A DNA stretch of 64,000 nucleotides from Lepeophtheirus salmonis. Taxonomy: Eukaryota; Arthropoda; Copepoda; Siphonostomatoida; Caligidae. Positions 42,001-51,469 of the stretch are shown here, in pieces. The position numbers and the translations under genes are program-made. Each line of letters starts with the position of its first letter. Within the stretch, counting starts at the first letter, position 1. The stretch is from positions 9,413,907-9,477,906 of the forward strand of contig NC_092584.1 of NCBI RefSeq assembly GCF_016086655.4, given 5' to 3'. The notes beneath the pieces were generated by a model that was not told the DNA's origin, did not search any database, and worked only from the letters and a program-made list of their open reading frames with translations.

Positions 42001-45000
42001 ATTTAGGTTATTTTTTTTTTGAGTCCGTTATTAATAATACTAGGAGGATTGATGAGTTCTTCATAACGGTGGTGTGTATTATCTATATACATCAGATTGA
42101 ATTCTAATAACATACCTACATAATCGTAAAAAAATGATATAGAGAGAAATCAGTGATCCTTTTTATTATTATTATTTTAATGTCAAGTAATAAAATGAAC
42201 TATATAATATTACATTATATATTAACTAATGATAATATCTTCATAGTCTTCAGTAGCTAAAGTAAAGTATGTAGATATATTCATTATTTGGAAGGTGTAT
42301 TAAAAAAGAAATTGAGTAATATGAGTCTATTTTTTTTTTTTTTTCACTTGAGGACTGAGAGTTTAATTTCTCCTTCCACATATATGTACACGTACACATA
42401 TTTAAGGTTGAAAGGACTACTTTTTTATCTTTTTCAAGTGATTTATTTATATCATTTTTTCAACATAACAAGATGGGACCCCCTACCCACATGACTAATG
42501 CTTACTTGAAGGTAGTTACCTCTTTGTTGATGAATTGCACACCTGCTTGTATGGGGGTTTTGTACTATTAGGAAAGGAAATGGCTTTTATATTCATAAGA
42601 TTTCATTTGTTTTACGTTTTGCATTACCAACAGAAGGTTTATAGGATTCTATGACAATTTGAGCAGTTGTTATTTCAAAAAAAGCACACGTCTTACGTGT
42701 ATTAATTCTGTAAATACCAAATGATATTAGTTTCTAAATGTGGGGAAAAATTAAATAAAGAAATTGTAATTCATACTATGAATTAATTATGTAGAGAAAA
42801 ATTAAAGGTGGACAAAAAAAAATTCCGCAAAAGAGTCTTCTTTAAACAAGCCGATTGATAAAATAAAATAAAAGTGAGGTCACGTAGTGTTACCAAAAGT
42901 TATTTTTCTTATTTGCCCATTTGAAAATCCCTAATAATAATTGTATTTTAAGTGATATGATTTCTTTTGTTATTTTATCAGGTTATCCTAACCTGTTTTA
43001 AGTGGTCAAGTAAGATCAATAAAAAGAGTGACAGCTGTTGTAGTCTAAGTAATCTCTTGATCCGAATTTTCTATTTGGTAACCAATCTAAATTTGGAAAC
43101 TGGATATGATCGCTTAGTGCGACGATTCGCTTAAAACCTGTGGCTGTTAGATCAGGTTTGATTGTATAAATAGTTATTTATAAATAAAATACCAAACCCT
43201 GGATGTGCAAGAGTTGTTGAACCTTTGTTCAACCTATTTCAACATGGATTCATTCCCTTTGGCACACTGGACATTTTATTGAAGTATATACAACAGTATC
43301 ATCTCAACGCCAAGTAGTAGTGGCCTTAAATAATAATTATATATATATAATTCATGAAAAGAATTGTATGTGTATAAATTACATGGTTGGTTAAGGGTAG
43401 AAGAAGAACACTATTGGATACATCAATCCTTGGCACTGATCACGATGATCCATGTACCTATTATGTATGAACATATTTCTGTCTTTTTTTTCTCTCTCTT
43501 TCTCTCTCTCTCTCTCTTCCTTCGCTAAGGTATTTATGATTGCAAGAAGCTTAGAGGCTTGAAGGAAGGGGGGGACTTTGATTCCTCCTCTCTCTTCCTT
43601 TAACCTTTATTGATTTTAATCACTTACAATGTCCGTTTTTTTATGACCACTTTTATTTATTTTTATTTTTCCCCTGTTAAACACAAACCTCTAATTTGGT
43701 TCTTGTATTAATAATGTGTGGTGCGTCTACATAAAGACAATCCTGAACAAAAATTTAAAAAAGAAGACAATACATACAGCCATATATTTAATAGACATAT
43801 TTGGGTCAATTATAGGCTTATTATTCAAATTTTCCGGTATGAGTTCTGATACCCAAGAATATTAGCTTGAGTTTACAAATCGTTATTTGATTATTGTATC
43901 TGAATTAGACGACAGCAATATAATAAATAGTCCCTTTCAAATGCATAAAGTCTATCAATTTCTCATTATTTTATTGTGGCAATCAATTTTCCCACCTTGG
44001 TGTAATTTGGAGCCACTGAAGGATTAATATGGATCCATTTTTGATAGAAATAGACGATAATTCGTGGAAGAATACAAATTACTTAATATTCTATTGTGAG
44101 AAAAATCCTTCTAGCTTGCTTTTATATTGATGGGTCGCATATAGTGTTGCGTCAACATAAAAAAAATCTTGATCGAAACGTCATATAAATATATGTACAT
44201 ATTACCTAATATTTAATAGATAAATTTGAGTCGATTATAGGATTTATATTCAAATTTGTGGATTGAGTTAAGATACCTAATAATTTTGCCTATAGGTTAG
44301 AACCTCTATTTGATTTCATAGACTAATTTCAACCTTAAATTTGGGACGCACTCAAAAGAGTTTATTTGAATAGCTGATTGAGGATAATTTGTCGACAAGT
44401 TATCTTGACTCAATTTTAAGGAAAATCATTCTAGCTTGTTTTTGTGTTGACAGTCCATGTTATACGGAAATGTTACAACTAAGAGAGAGAGAGAGGAAAT
44501 AGCAATTACAGAATTAATATTATTATAGGAGAGCCTCGTAGTAATAATAATATGTAAATATCCTACATTATTATACGATTCGGCTGTCTTTCAATGGATA
44601 TTATTCTCTTTGTCAGATTTGGACAAATCTCTTTTGTATTCCTCATTTCTTCATTCTAATAGTAATTATTAGGATAGAGTAGATGTACAAAAAAAAAAAT
44701 ACAACAAACATGATGAATAAAATGGTTGTTATTTGGAATAACAAATTTAATTTTCTTATTTTGGAGCCTCACTCATAAAATGAATACTGTATATGCACAC
44801 ACAACTTCTTTCAAAAGTTTATTATTATTTATGTCTTGTTATATTCGTTATTTTTATTTTCCTTCCTTTATAATAGTTACTTTAGCGAGGGTCTTCAAAC
44901 CATTGAGCATTTTGGGAATTATATTGAGGATCTTACGTACAAGTTGCACTTGATTAAACAGCAGCAACAAGAAGAAAAATCACACTTATTAGACCTACGC

Positions 45001-48000
45001 AATCTATTGAAAAGTTCTCCTGGATTCTCTAAAGTGGTAAGGCTTATTTATCATTTATTCTCCCACCAGGGCCGTGACTAACATTTTGACAAATAAAGTT
45101 TGGGAATTGTGTTAAAGGGCAAAATTAAGATAATCAAAACTTTTTTTTAAGAGCCAAAATTTGACGAAATTACCTTTTATTTTTCATGAAGAAAAACGCA
45201 ATTTTGAATACTGAGAACGTTTGATTTCAAAACTCTGACAAGGCAATAATAACATATAACTAGAACATCTATGGTCATTTTTCATAAATTTATTTTTTTG
45301 ATAACTTAAGATATTAAGCATTTTTTTATAACCTACATAAGGACAGCAATTTAAGCTCTATGCCTCAATAGGTTTTAAAGTTATGGTGGATGATACATTT
45401 TTACTGTGAGCAATTATCTATTATTCTCGTAAGAACTTGGAGATAAATCGATCTACAACTTTTACCCTAATGCCCTGGTGAGCAACTAACGTAGACAATA
45501 AGGCAAAAACTAACAATAAACTTTTAGTCAGAGGGTTGCACACACTTAGTCACGGGCCTTATATTCAACTCTTATTGCAAATCATTATTATTATACTCAA
45601 TTTGGTAAAAGGACTTTGAAAAGTTTGTTCATCAAACCATGATGAAAACCACATTTCAAAAGGTGCAAAAAATTGGGGATATGTTGAAGGAAAATGCAGA
45701 GAATAACACAGTCATGAGAAGATTGACAGATGAACTTAAAAGAGTGAATAGTTACAATTTGGAAAAAGTGGTTTTGGATGAGGTTTATTTTGCGCATATT
45801 TGCTCCATACAATGCTTCTTTTTTTCTTTTTTTTTTAATTCTTCCATACCGCTTTGCAAAATACATGTATATATATATAGATAATTGGCTTTAATCACGC
45901 TATATAATGATATATAAAACCCATTCCTTTGTTTTGGCTGCCTTAATGAAATCCCTCTTGTTTATTTATGATTATAGAATCAACAAGTCATTCAAAGTTC
46001 CACCACCACCTCCACAGTACAACAAAAGAGCTCAACACAAAACAATAGCAATAATTATGCTCCCTACACCCTGCATCAAGCCAAGGGTGACGCCTCATTA
46101 GGTAACAAGAAGTCTGGGTATTTGAGCAAGCGATCAGAGGGTAGACTACGAAATATTTGGCAAAAACGAAGATGTGTCGTTATGGAGGGCTTTTTGGATA
46201 TTTATCATGCAGATGAATCAAAGACCCCTACCCGCGTTAATTTACTCACATGCCAAATGAAACCCGTTGCAGAGGATAGACTTAATTTTGATGTTGTTTC
46301 TTATAACCGAACCTATCATTTCCAAGCAGAAACAGAGCTTGAAAAAGACGAGTGGATGTCTGTTTTGTTGAACTCCAAGGATGGAGCACTGAATCAGGCA
46401 TTTGAGGACAATGGAAAGTCAACGAGTGCAAATCAGGGTTTCATTGAGCTACAACGGACGCTAGTAAACACCATTCGGGGTCTGCCAGGGAATGATAAGT
46501 GCTGCGATTGTGGATCAAATAACGGTAATTGATTTACTTACTTACTTGGTTACTTCACATATGTTGCTTGAAACTCTTAAAAAGTTTCCACCTCTTATGT
46601 GTAATTTGTTGGTTAATACATACATGTATATAATTACGTCTACTTTTTAAACAACAGATGCTACTTGGATATCCACCAATTTTGGAATTATTGTTTGCAT
46701 TGAGTGCTCAGGAATTCATCGTGAAATGGGTGTTCACATCTCTAAAATACAATCCTTAACTTTGGACAACATTGGAACTTCACAACTCCTAGTCGCACGT
46801 GTCATGTCCAACGAACTATTCAATAAAGTTATGGAAGCCAGAGTCTTGAAACAAAAGTTACATCCTAGTAGCACAATGTAAGCTTGGATCACCTTCATGT
46901 CCATAGGGAATATATTTAATTTATCTTATTTTTAGGGACGAAAGAAAAGCCTACATTAAGAGTAAATACGTAGACAAAAAATTTGTACAACCCTTCTGTT
47001 CAAATGCAGGAGAACTCTTAAACGAACTCGAAACCGCAATTGACTCGCAAAGTATATATGATCTTCTCCAAGTCATTGGAGAAGCTCATTTACATGGTGT
47101 AGATATCACGGATCCTCTGACTTCCAGTGAATTTGCTGAAACTAGTCTACATTACGCAATTTCCCACGAAACGGGTCAATCCCTTCACGTTGTGGATTTC
47201 TTAGTACAAAATTCAACGTCCCTGGATCGGCAAACCCGAGAAGGAAATACTCCTTTACATTATTGCGTTATTCAAAATCAAACTGAGAGCATGAGACTTC
47301 TTCTTAGGTCAGGTGCAAATCCGTCCATAGAAAATAATAACGGAAAGACTCCGCTCAGTATAGCGAAAGAAAGAAGTCATAAATTATGTGAAGAATTGGT
47401 AAGTCACAAAAACAAGCGAGACACTTGGTTTTTTTTTTTTTTTTTTACCTATGTGTACATATAAAGAGGAAATAAATATTTACTTATATTACTTTTATTT
47501 CATTTATACCTCTAGCTTCAACACGCATTACACCGTAAAAAGACAATGTTTGAGAACGTTAATATTGACTGGCATTTAGCCTTAGACGATGGTTCAACAG
47601 ACTTTTCGGATGACGAAACGCTGGATGAACATTCAAGTCGCACGGGTACGAACGTAGGAATCCGTACTCCAGAAAGGAACTCTGCATTTTCTCCTAATGA
47701 AAAGTCAGGTGGCAGACTGCGTCCATTGTCTGTGTATACGCCTAATCACGTCCACAATATCAATAATAACAGCATGACCTCATCCTCGATATCTCCCCTT
47801 AACAAGGGCGGGGATTGGATGCAACATAGTGACTGGTCAAGAGGAACTCCATCTACTGATAGCGGTGACTCTCCAGGATCAGATCGCGTCATGCCACCCC
47901 CTCCTCCACCTCCCTCTACCAAAAAGCCTATCGGTAAGTCAAATTTAAACCACTCTACTAGGAAGAGTTGGATCAAAGAAATCCATTTTCTATTTTTTTT

Positions 48001-49120
48001 TTTTTTTTTTTGCTTATTTTCAGTGTCGAGCTCAAATCTTGCGACAAGTATGGTTGGAAGTCTTAAGAAGGGTACAAAGAAGCATACTTCACCTTCTTAC
48101 AACACACTACCCTCAAACCGATACATTCGATCCTCACCCAAAGTCATTAGTAACTCTCCTGCCTACCATAAACGATCTCCTTCCTCAGATTCAGGGAATG
48201 GAACTCTTCATAATCCCCTGTCCAGATCAAATACCCCAGTATCCTACCTCTCCTCTGGTGGCAAAGTTCATACAGTTTTCCTTCAAGGTTTGTCCTATAT
48301 CTCCCTTATAATATATATATGATTATATTAATCTTTTTGTTCTTGTAGTGGGTCCTAAAAGTGAAGGCGGTGCAAGCAGTGATAATAGCGCTTCTCCACC
48401 TCTACAAAGTTTCACAGAAGAGTCTTCACCAGAGAACAATCGCCTGAGTCCAACTATCCTACATCATTCCCGCATGACACAATCCACAGAGAGTTTGGAT
48501 TCCATGTCTGATGAATCCGGAGGTGGTGGTAGAGGAATCGGAGGAAGAAGTAGTAATGTTGTATCGCATCGACTGAGAAATGTAAGTACATAATTGACAC
48601 GTCAACACAAAATTAGGCTAGAAGGAAATTGAGTATGGATTACTTTTTTATTCTTTGACGATTAATTATCCGTCAGTTTATATCGGCAAATTTTTGGTAT
48701 TAATCCTTGATCAATATGGATATGTACTCTCTTTTTCTTTTTTATATGAGGCGCTGAGCTTTAACCACACACGCTCGTTGCTACATTGTTATGTCTTAGA
48801 TCACAAACGACTTTAAGGCAAACATACAAACAAACTTATTTTTGTGCTAACTCAATCAATATAGACCTACCTTAGCAATAATTAATTGACCCAACACTCT
48901 TCTCTTTTAGCTCCATTACGACTTTGCCAATCTACGTAAATGTCGCGCTCTTTATGACTGTGAAGCAGACAATGAAGATGAGCTAACGTTTGAAGAAGGT
49001 GATCTAGTAGCTATCATCAACGAAGAAACAGAGGATGAAAATTGGATGGAAGGAGTGCTCATCACGGATCCAACAAAACGAGGACTCTTTCCTGTTTCAT
49101 TCGTACACATGTTGGATTGA
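23907..49120 (+). CDS. ASAP: ASAP-family Arf GTPase-activating protein (BAR-PH-ArfGAP-ANK-SH3), 13 exons
   Basis: Spliced gene; the coding exons sum to 3378 bp including the stop (1125 aa), every junction is GT-AG and all phases agree. Domains in order: BAR (about 1-284), an unfamiliar helical insert (285-341), PH (about 385-480), ArfGAP (about 496-614; Cys516, Cys519, Cys537 and Cys540 bind zinc, Arg545 in the CSGIHR motif is the arginine finger), ankyrin repeats (about 628-757), Ser/Pro-rich linker with seven consecutive prolines (878-884), and SH3 (1057-1125, ALYDC motif). Family knowledge: ASAP proteins stimulate GTP hydrolysis on Arf1/Arf5-type GTPases when PH binds PI(4,5)P2, and act at focal adhesions, podosomes and endocytic membranes, with BAR sensing curvature and SH3 binding kinases such as FAK. 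The start MPGLISVSDF aligns with the vertebrate MPDQISVSEF N-terminus. The linker is shorter than in vertebrate ASAP1/2. Whether it is orthologous to ASAP1 or ASAP2 is not meaningful if, as in insects, there is one gene. Confidence 0.96.
29570..30035. repeat. T/A-rich degenerate tandem repeat in ASAP intron 1
   Basis: Units of about 50-60 bp built from AATGAC, T runs, TAGAAAA and ATACATTTTT. Low complexity; no coding potential. Confidence 0.6.
34298..34541. mobile_element. 244-bp MITE-like element in ASAP intron 1
   Basis: The left end AGGGACTGTTAGATATACAT and the reverse complement of the right end AGGGACTGTTTGATACACAA pair. Similarity continues inward for about 65 bp through GAATA, TAGGGC and AAGTCAAAACCT. 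No ORF of note; no clear target duplication. Confidence 0.7.
36523..36595 (+). CDS. ASAP: ASAP exon 2 (BAR)
   Basis: Residues 43-66 plus the first base of 67. It reads ALSGDKECLVKFKNAIKDLN and aligns with the ALDVDRMVLYKMKKSVKAIN segment of human ASAP1. The acceptor is TATTTACAG and the donor GTAAGT. The exon is only 73 bp and easily missed because it lies beyond a very long intron. Confidence 0.9.
36596..38295 (+). other. ASAP intron 2
   Basis: AT-rich. It includes at 37873-38025 a copy of the repeat that begins GTCAAACCTGTTTTAAGCGG, related to one in intron 4 (42980-43165). Nothing coding recognised. Confidence 0.7.
38296..38447 (+). CDS. ASAP: ASAP exon 3 (BAR)
   Basis: Residues 67-117, beginning NHVNCEQELSKALNKLGELA and ending in the conserved FSVVTKELSTLMNNL helix. 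The acceptor is ACTATTTTCAG and the donor GTAAGA. It joins exon 2 with a split Asn codon and ends in phase 0. Confidence 0.93.
38448..41051 (+). other. ASAP intron 3
   Basis: AT-rich intron of 2.6 kb. It carries one copy of the CAGGGGCGTCCGC-type element (39498-39720, listed separately). Short ORFs here have no recognisable features. Confidence 0.7.
39498..39720 (+). repeat. CAGGGGCGTCCGC-type element in ASAP intron 3
   Basis: CAGGGGTGTCCGCAGGGGTG at 39498, then a C-rich run and A/T modules ending near GAACAGCTAGG and GAATAGCGTTG. One of the best-preserved left ends in the window. Confidence 0.65.
41052..41392 (+). CDS. ASAP: ASAP exon 4 (BAR core)
   Basis: Residues 118-230 plus two bases of 231. 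Contains the diagnostic GSKGDIKRPFDRAWKEY and EMDKERKYLQLTMTEYLLRV segments of the ASAP BAR domain. The acceptor is TTTTTTCCAG. The donor GTAAGT lies two bases into the Asn codon that exon 5 completes. Confidence 0.95.
41393..44876 (+). other. ASAP intron 4 with three copies of a ~300-bp repeat
   Basis: Copies at about 41428-41800, 43720-44145 and 44148-44460 share the landmarks GCGTCAACATAAA, ATTTGAGTCGATTATAGG and CATTCTAGCTTGTTTTTGTG; the last two are adjacent. A CT microsatellite is at 43492-43518. A MITE-like repeat (CAGGTTATCCTAACCTGTTT, partly inverted at the far end) lies at 42980-43165. Confidence 0.65.
44877..45036 (+). CDS. ASAP: ASAP exon 5 (end of BAR)
   Basis: Residues 231-284. 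Reads YFSEGLQTIEHFGNYIEDL, then LHLIKQQQQEEKSHLLDLRN, matching the C-terminal BAR helix of vertebrate ASAPs (FFQDGLKAVESL, then LHTIKQAQDEERRQLIQLRD). The donor GTAAGG is in phase 0, so exon 5 can be joined in frame to exon 6 or directly to exon 7. Confidence 0.93.
45612..45782 (+). CDS. ASAP: ASAP candidate exon 6, possible cassette exon
   Basis: 171 bp, 57 codons (residues 285-341), open throughout and phase 0 at both ends. The peptide is charged, predicted helical and Pro-free (for example KVQKIGDMLKENAENNTV and RRLTDELKRVNSYNLEKVV). I do not recognise it in vertebrate ASAP1 or ASAP2, which have only a short linker here. The acceptor has a weak pyrimidine tract and the donor GTTTAT is non-optimal, both compatible with regulated inclusion. 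A second acceptor 12 bp inside (at 45623) would also keep frame. It could extend the BAR coiled coil. Skipping it gives a 1068-residue protein. Confidence 0.6.
45978..46524 (+). CDS. ASAP: ASAP exon 7 (PH domain and start of ArfGAP)
   Basis: Residues 342-523 plus the first base of 524. Opens with a Gln/Ser/Thr/Asn-rich low-complexity stretch, then YTLHQAKG (vertebrate YSLHQPQG). PH runs from KKSGYL (385), through WQKRRC and NRTYHFQAE, to the terminal-helix Trp467 (WMSVLLNSK). It ends within the zinc finger (GNDKCCDCGSNN). The acceptor is ATTATAG and the donor GTAATT. Confidence 0.95.
46658..46877 (+). CDS. ASAP: ASAP exon 8 (ArfGAP catalytic core)
   Basis: Residues 524-596 plus two bases of 597. 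Carries the second zinc cysteine pair and the catalytic arginine in CIECSGIHREMGVHISK, followed by IQSLTLDNIGTSQLL. The acceptor is AAACAACAG and the donor GTAAGC. Confidence 0.95.
46936..47398 (+). CDS. ASAP: ASAP exon 9 (ArfGAP C-terminus and ankyrin repeats)
   Basis: Residues 597-751. Completes ArfGAP with RKAYIKSKYVDKKF, then three ankyrin repeats marked by ETSLHYAI, GNTPLHYCV and GKTPLSIAKE, with the family signature HVVDFLVQNSTSLDRQT between them. The preceding intron is only 58 bp. The donor is GTAAGT. Confidence 0.95.
47516..47933 (+). CDS. ASAP: ASAP exon 10 (end of ankyrin region, Ser/Pro linker)
   Basis: Residues 752-890 plus one base. Starts LQHALHRKKTMFENVNIDWH, equivalent to the vertebrate HVEYEWRL segment, followed by an acidic DDGSTDFSDDETLDE stretch (vertebrate EDLDESDDDMDE). 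It then becomes Ser-rich and ends with seven consecutive prolines (878-884), a likely SH3 or EVH1 ligand. The donor is GTAAGT. Confidence 0.93.
48024..48287 (+). CDS. ASAP: ASAP exon 11 (Ser-rich linker)
   Basis: Residues 891-978 plus one base. Low-complexity Ser/Pro/Lys sequence (SSPKVISNSPAYHKRSPSSD) rich in SP dipeptides that could be phosphorylated. The acceptor is CTTATTTTCAG after a long T run. The donor GTTTGT is weak but keeps frame into exon 12 through a split Val codon. Confidence 0.85.
48349..48581 (+). CDS. ASAP: ASAP exon 12 (Ser/Gly linker)
   Basis: Residues 979-1056: GPKSEGGASSDNSASPPLQS, then TESLDSMSDESGGGGRGIGG. Disordered linker that ends just before SH3. The acceptor is TTGTTCTTGTAG and the donor GTAAGT, phase 0. 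Confidence 0.88.
48911..49120 (+). CDS. ASAP: ASAP exon 13 (SH3 domain and stop)
   Basis: Residues 1057-1125, then TGA at 49118-49120. SH3 reads CRALYDCEADNEDELTFEEG and GLFPVSFVHMLD. The first Trp of the usual WW pair is kept (ENWMEG) and the second is Met. The acceptor is TTCTCTTTTAG. As in vertebrate ASAPs, SH3 is the extreme C-terminus. Confidence 0.96.
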   Translation, partial: LHYDFANLRKCRALYDCEADNEDELTFEEGDLVAIINEETEDENWMEGVLITDPTKRGLFPVSFVHMLD

Positions 49121-49660
49121 TTCATTAACATTCATCTCATATATGAAAAGAGAGAAAGAGAAAGAGATATCAAATGTATTTAAGATTATGGTCATAGCTA
49201 TCCCTTAAGTATAGCCGCCTCCTCGCATTCAAACATCAAAGTCGTCGTAGTCGTTCGTCAAGCAAAAAAAAACACACACACACACGTATTCCTTCTTCTT
49301 CATCTACCCTTTTCATTATTCTTTACTTGCTGTCATTATTATTATTAAAACTATTGTTTTGAGATTGAGGCACTTTGTAATCTACTATTACCAAATATGA
49401 TTTGCAACTTGTCTTTTTTCTCAATTTTCATTTCCTATTCCCCTAAAATTCCGCATGTTTTTCTTTCTTCACTCCCAACTTTTGAGACTCTTAGGAATCT
49501 CTTCTCCCCTTCTTCTGTCTACTCTATTTCTTTCAGATCTTAATATATATATATAAACTGTCTTTAGAATCCTTTTTAAAGAACAAATCGCATAGATTAT
49601 TATTAAAATTATAATTATTGTATGATGTAGACAAATTATTATTAAAATATAATATATATT
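49121..49660 (+). other. ASAP 3' UTR, extent uncertain
   Basis: No AATAAA occurs soon after the stop. The variant ATTAAA at 49344-49349 and again in the AT-rich stretch near 49600-49650 are candidate polyadenylation signals. The segment also holds a short CA microsatellite near 49272-49285. RNA evidence is needed to fix the end. Confidence 0.35.
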
Positions 49661-49879
49661 ATTAATATTTAAGAATATATCATGGCGTCTCGTATTTTAC
49701 CTTATCAGAGGGCTATAAAATATACCCTCGTGAGCGGGAGGGGATTTTTTTCTAGTCCGTAATTAGAGCAGGGTTTTATTTTTTTCTTCTAAAGCTCTGA
49801 TTATTATTATTTAATTACTGAGGAGAGAACCGCGAAGTGTAAAGCAATTACAAGTGCGTATGCTCTTAAAAGATGAGTA

Positions 49880-50095
49880 TTTGCTCGGGAGATAAGTTTT
49901 GGTCCTCGCTAGACTTGGTAGAATTGAGGATCAACATCGGAGTAGTTCCAACCTGGGTATTTGCTATTGAAGGAGCGGGAGAACGGTTTATGTCCTTCTT
50001 TTTATAGCTGCTCGCAGCTAATATAATGAACCCTCATGACAGCTAAGCTGCTCTCAAACATTCTTCAAAGGGTCAGGATTACCACGTTCATTTTC
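49880..50095 (+). repeat. ~200-bp dispersed repeat, copy 1
   Basis: Landmarks: GGTAGAATTGAGGATCAAC, TATAGCTGCTCGCAGCTAAT and AACATTCTTCAAAGGGTCAG. Related copies at 53990-54115 and, inverted, at 59990-60175. Lies about 760 bp past the ASAP stop. Confidence 0.65.
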
Positions 50096-50178
50096 GGTTG
50101 ATTTTATTTGTCGGCTGAACATGTTTTATGCATCACTGTTAATCAGTCTACATAATCAAGGTTTGAAGAGCACAGTTC

Positions 50179-50290
50179 ATGATCTCTAAAATCGATGGAA
50201 AGGATGTTAAGAAAGTACACGAGTCAAGGTGTGACAGGAAGAGGACTCCCGCCTTTATTACTGGCATAAAACAGTCCATCAGTTCTGGGC
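50179..50290 (+). pseudogene. Mariner-type transposase N-terminal remnant
   Basis: Reads KKVHESRCDRKRTPAFITGI followed by KQSISSG, similar to the basic linker and HTH region (RTPAFLTGVKRSI) of maT/mariner transposases. The ORF then runs into unrelated T-rich DNA. A fragment only. Confidence 0.5.
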
Positions 50291-50439
50291 TATTTATTTC
50301 ATTTTTCCTTGGGGGTGTTGACAATTTTTTTGAATGTCATTTATTTAGAGCGACAATAATTAATATTCCCAATTTCAAACGGTAAAAAAAATTCGACAAC
50401 ATTTTGTGTGTCAAAAACAGTTGTCTTTTCGACAAATTT

Positions 50440-51460
50440 TAGAATATTTTAATCCCTCCACCCCGCCCCTGTCATGGCCTTGAATCAGGTCAAATCCAAG
50501 AACCCTATCCTGACCTAATACAGCCATTCAATTGTCTCTAAAGCTATTAATTTAGACATAAAGGATGAATACATATTAGTTTCATAAATGTTAATACTTG
50601 TTCAACAAATGAAGTTCAACGAAATGACAGTTTTTAAAACATAATATTTCGGTACTTTTTTCTTAAATGACCATTGTTTTATAAAAGAAATTTCGAATTT
50701 TCATTGATAGTTTTTAAACATCTTAATTTTCCCGCCAATCTGGCGCCCTTTAAAAATGTTCTTCACAAGAGAAAGAGGCATATATCCTGTGGCCTCCTCC
50801 AACTGCATACATCTTAGAGGTGGGTATTCATTAATGATATTTAAATGGAATTAAAAATTTGTGGGAAATAGGTCGAGTATAATATATAAAATGAATTTTT
50901 TGATCCCATAATGAATATTACAGGGTTCATATTTCAATTCCCTTTAATATAAAAATATAGATATTTTAATTTTCTCATTGAATCCAAACATGAGAAAAAT
51001 TATCTTAGGAATTTCTTGACTTTGAAACGAATATCCTTCCTTGATGAGAAGAATTGCTTCTCACTATCTACAACGTACGTATTTCTAAGAAAAGAGACAC
51101 GCATATATTTTGCTATCATTCGGAATAGCAAAATAAGTATATATAATATTCACATTAAGAGTGAGAAAATGACGTTTATTCTCAAAAGTATCAGATTTGA
51201 TCTAATAACGACTTTGATAAGGCAGGGGGAAACATACATGTAGTTTTGTGTCACAACTTAGTAACAGTTATAACAGGAAAAAAAAACGACAAAATGTAAA
51301 TCAACCATGGTTGTTGGTAAAAAAAAAACATGGTTGTTATCAGGGAAGACGTGTGCCAAATTTAAGAACTTGTTTAAAACTAGTGTTAACAGGGTGTGTC
51401 GAAGGATTATACATATTTTATTTTTTTATTTTATTTTTGGGAAAAAAATTCAAATATTAA
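50440..51460. other. Gene-free stretch before the minisatellite
   Basis: Short AT-rich ORFs only. CACCCCGCCCCTGTC near 50460 may be a degraded short-element end. No gene recognised. Confidence 0.4.
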
Positions 51461-51469
51461 ACCTTTGTC

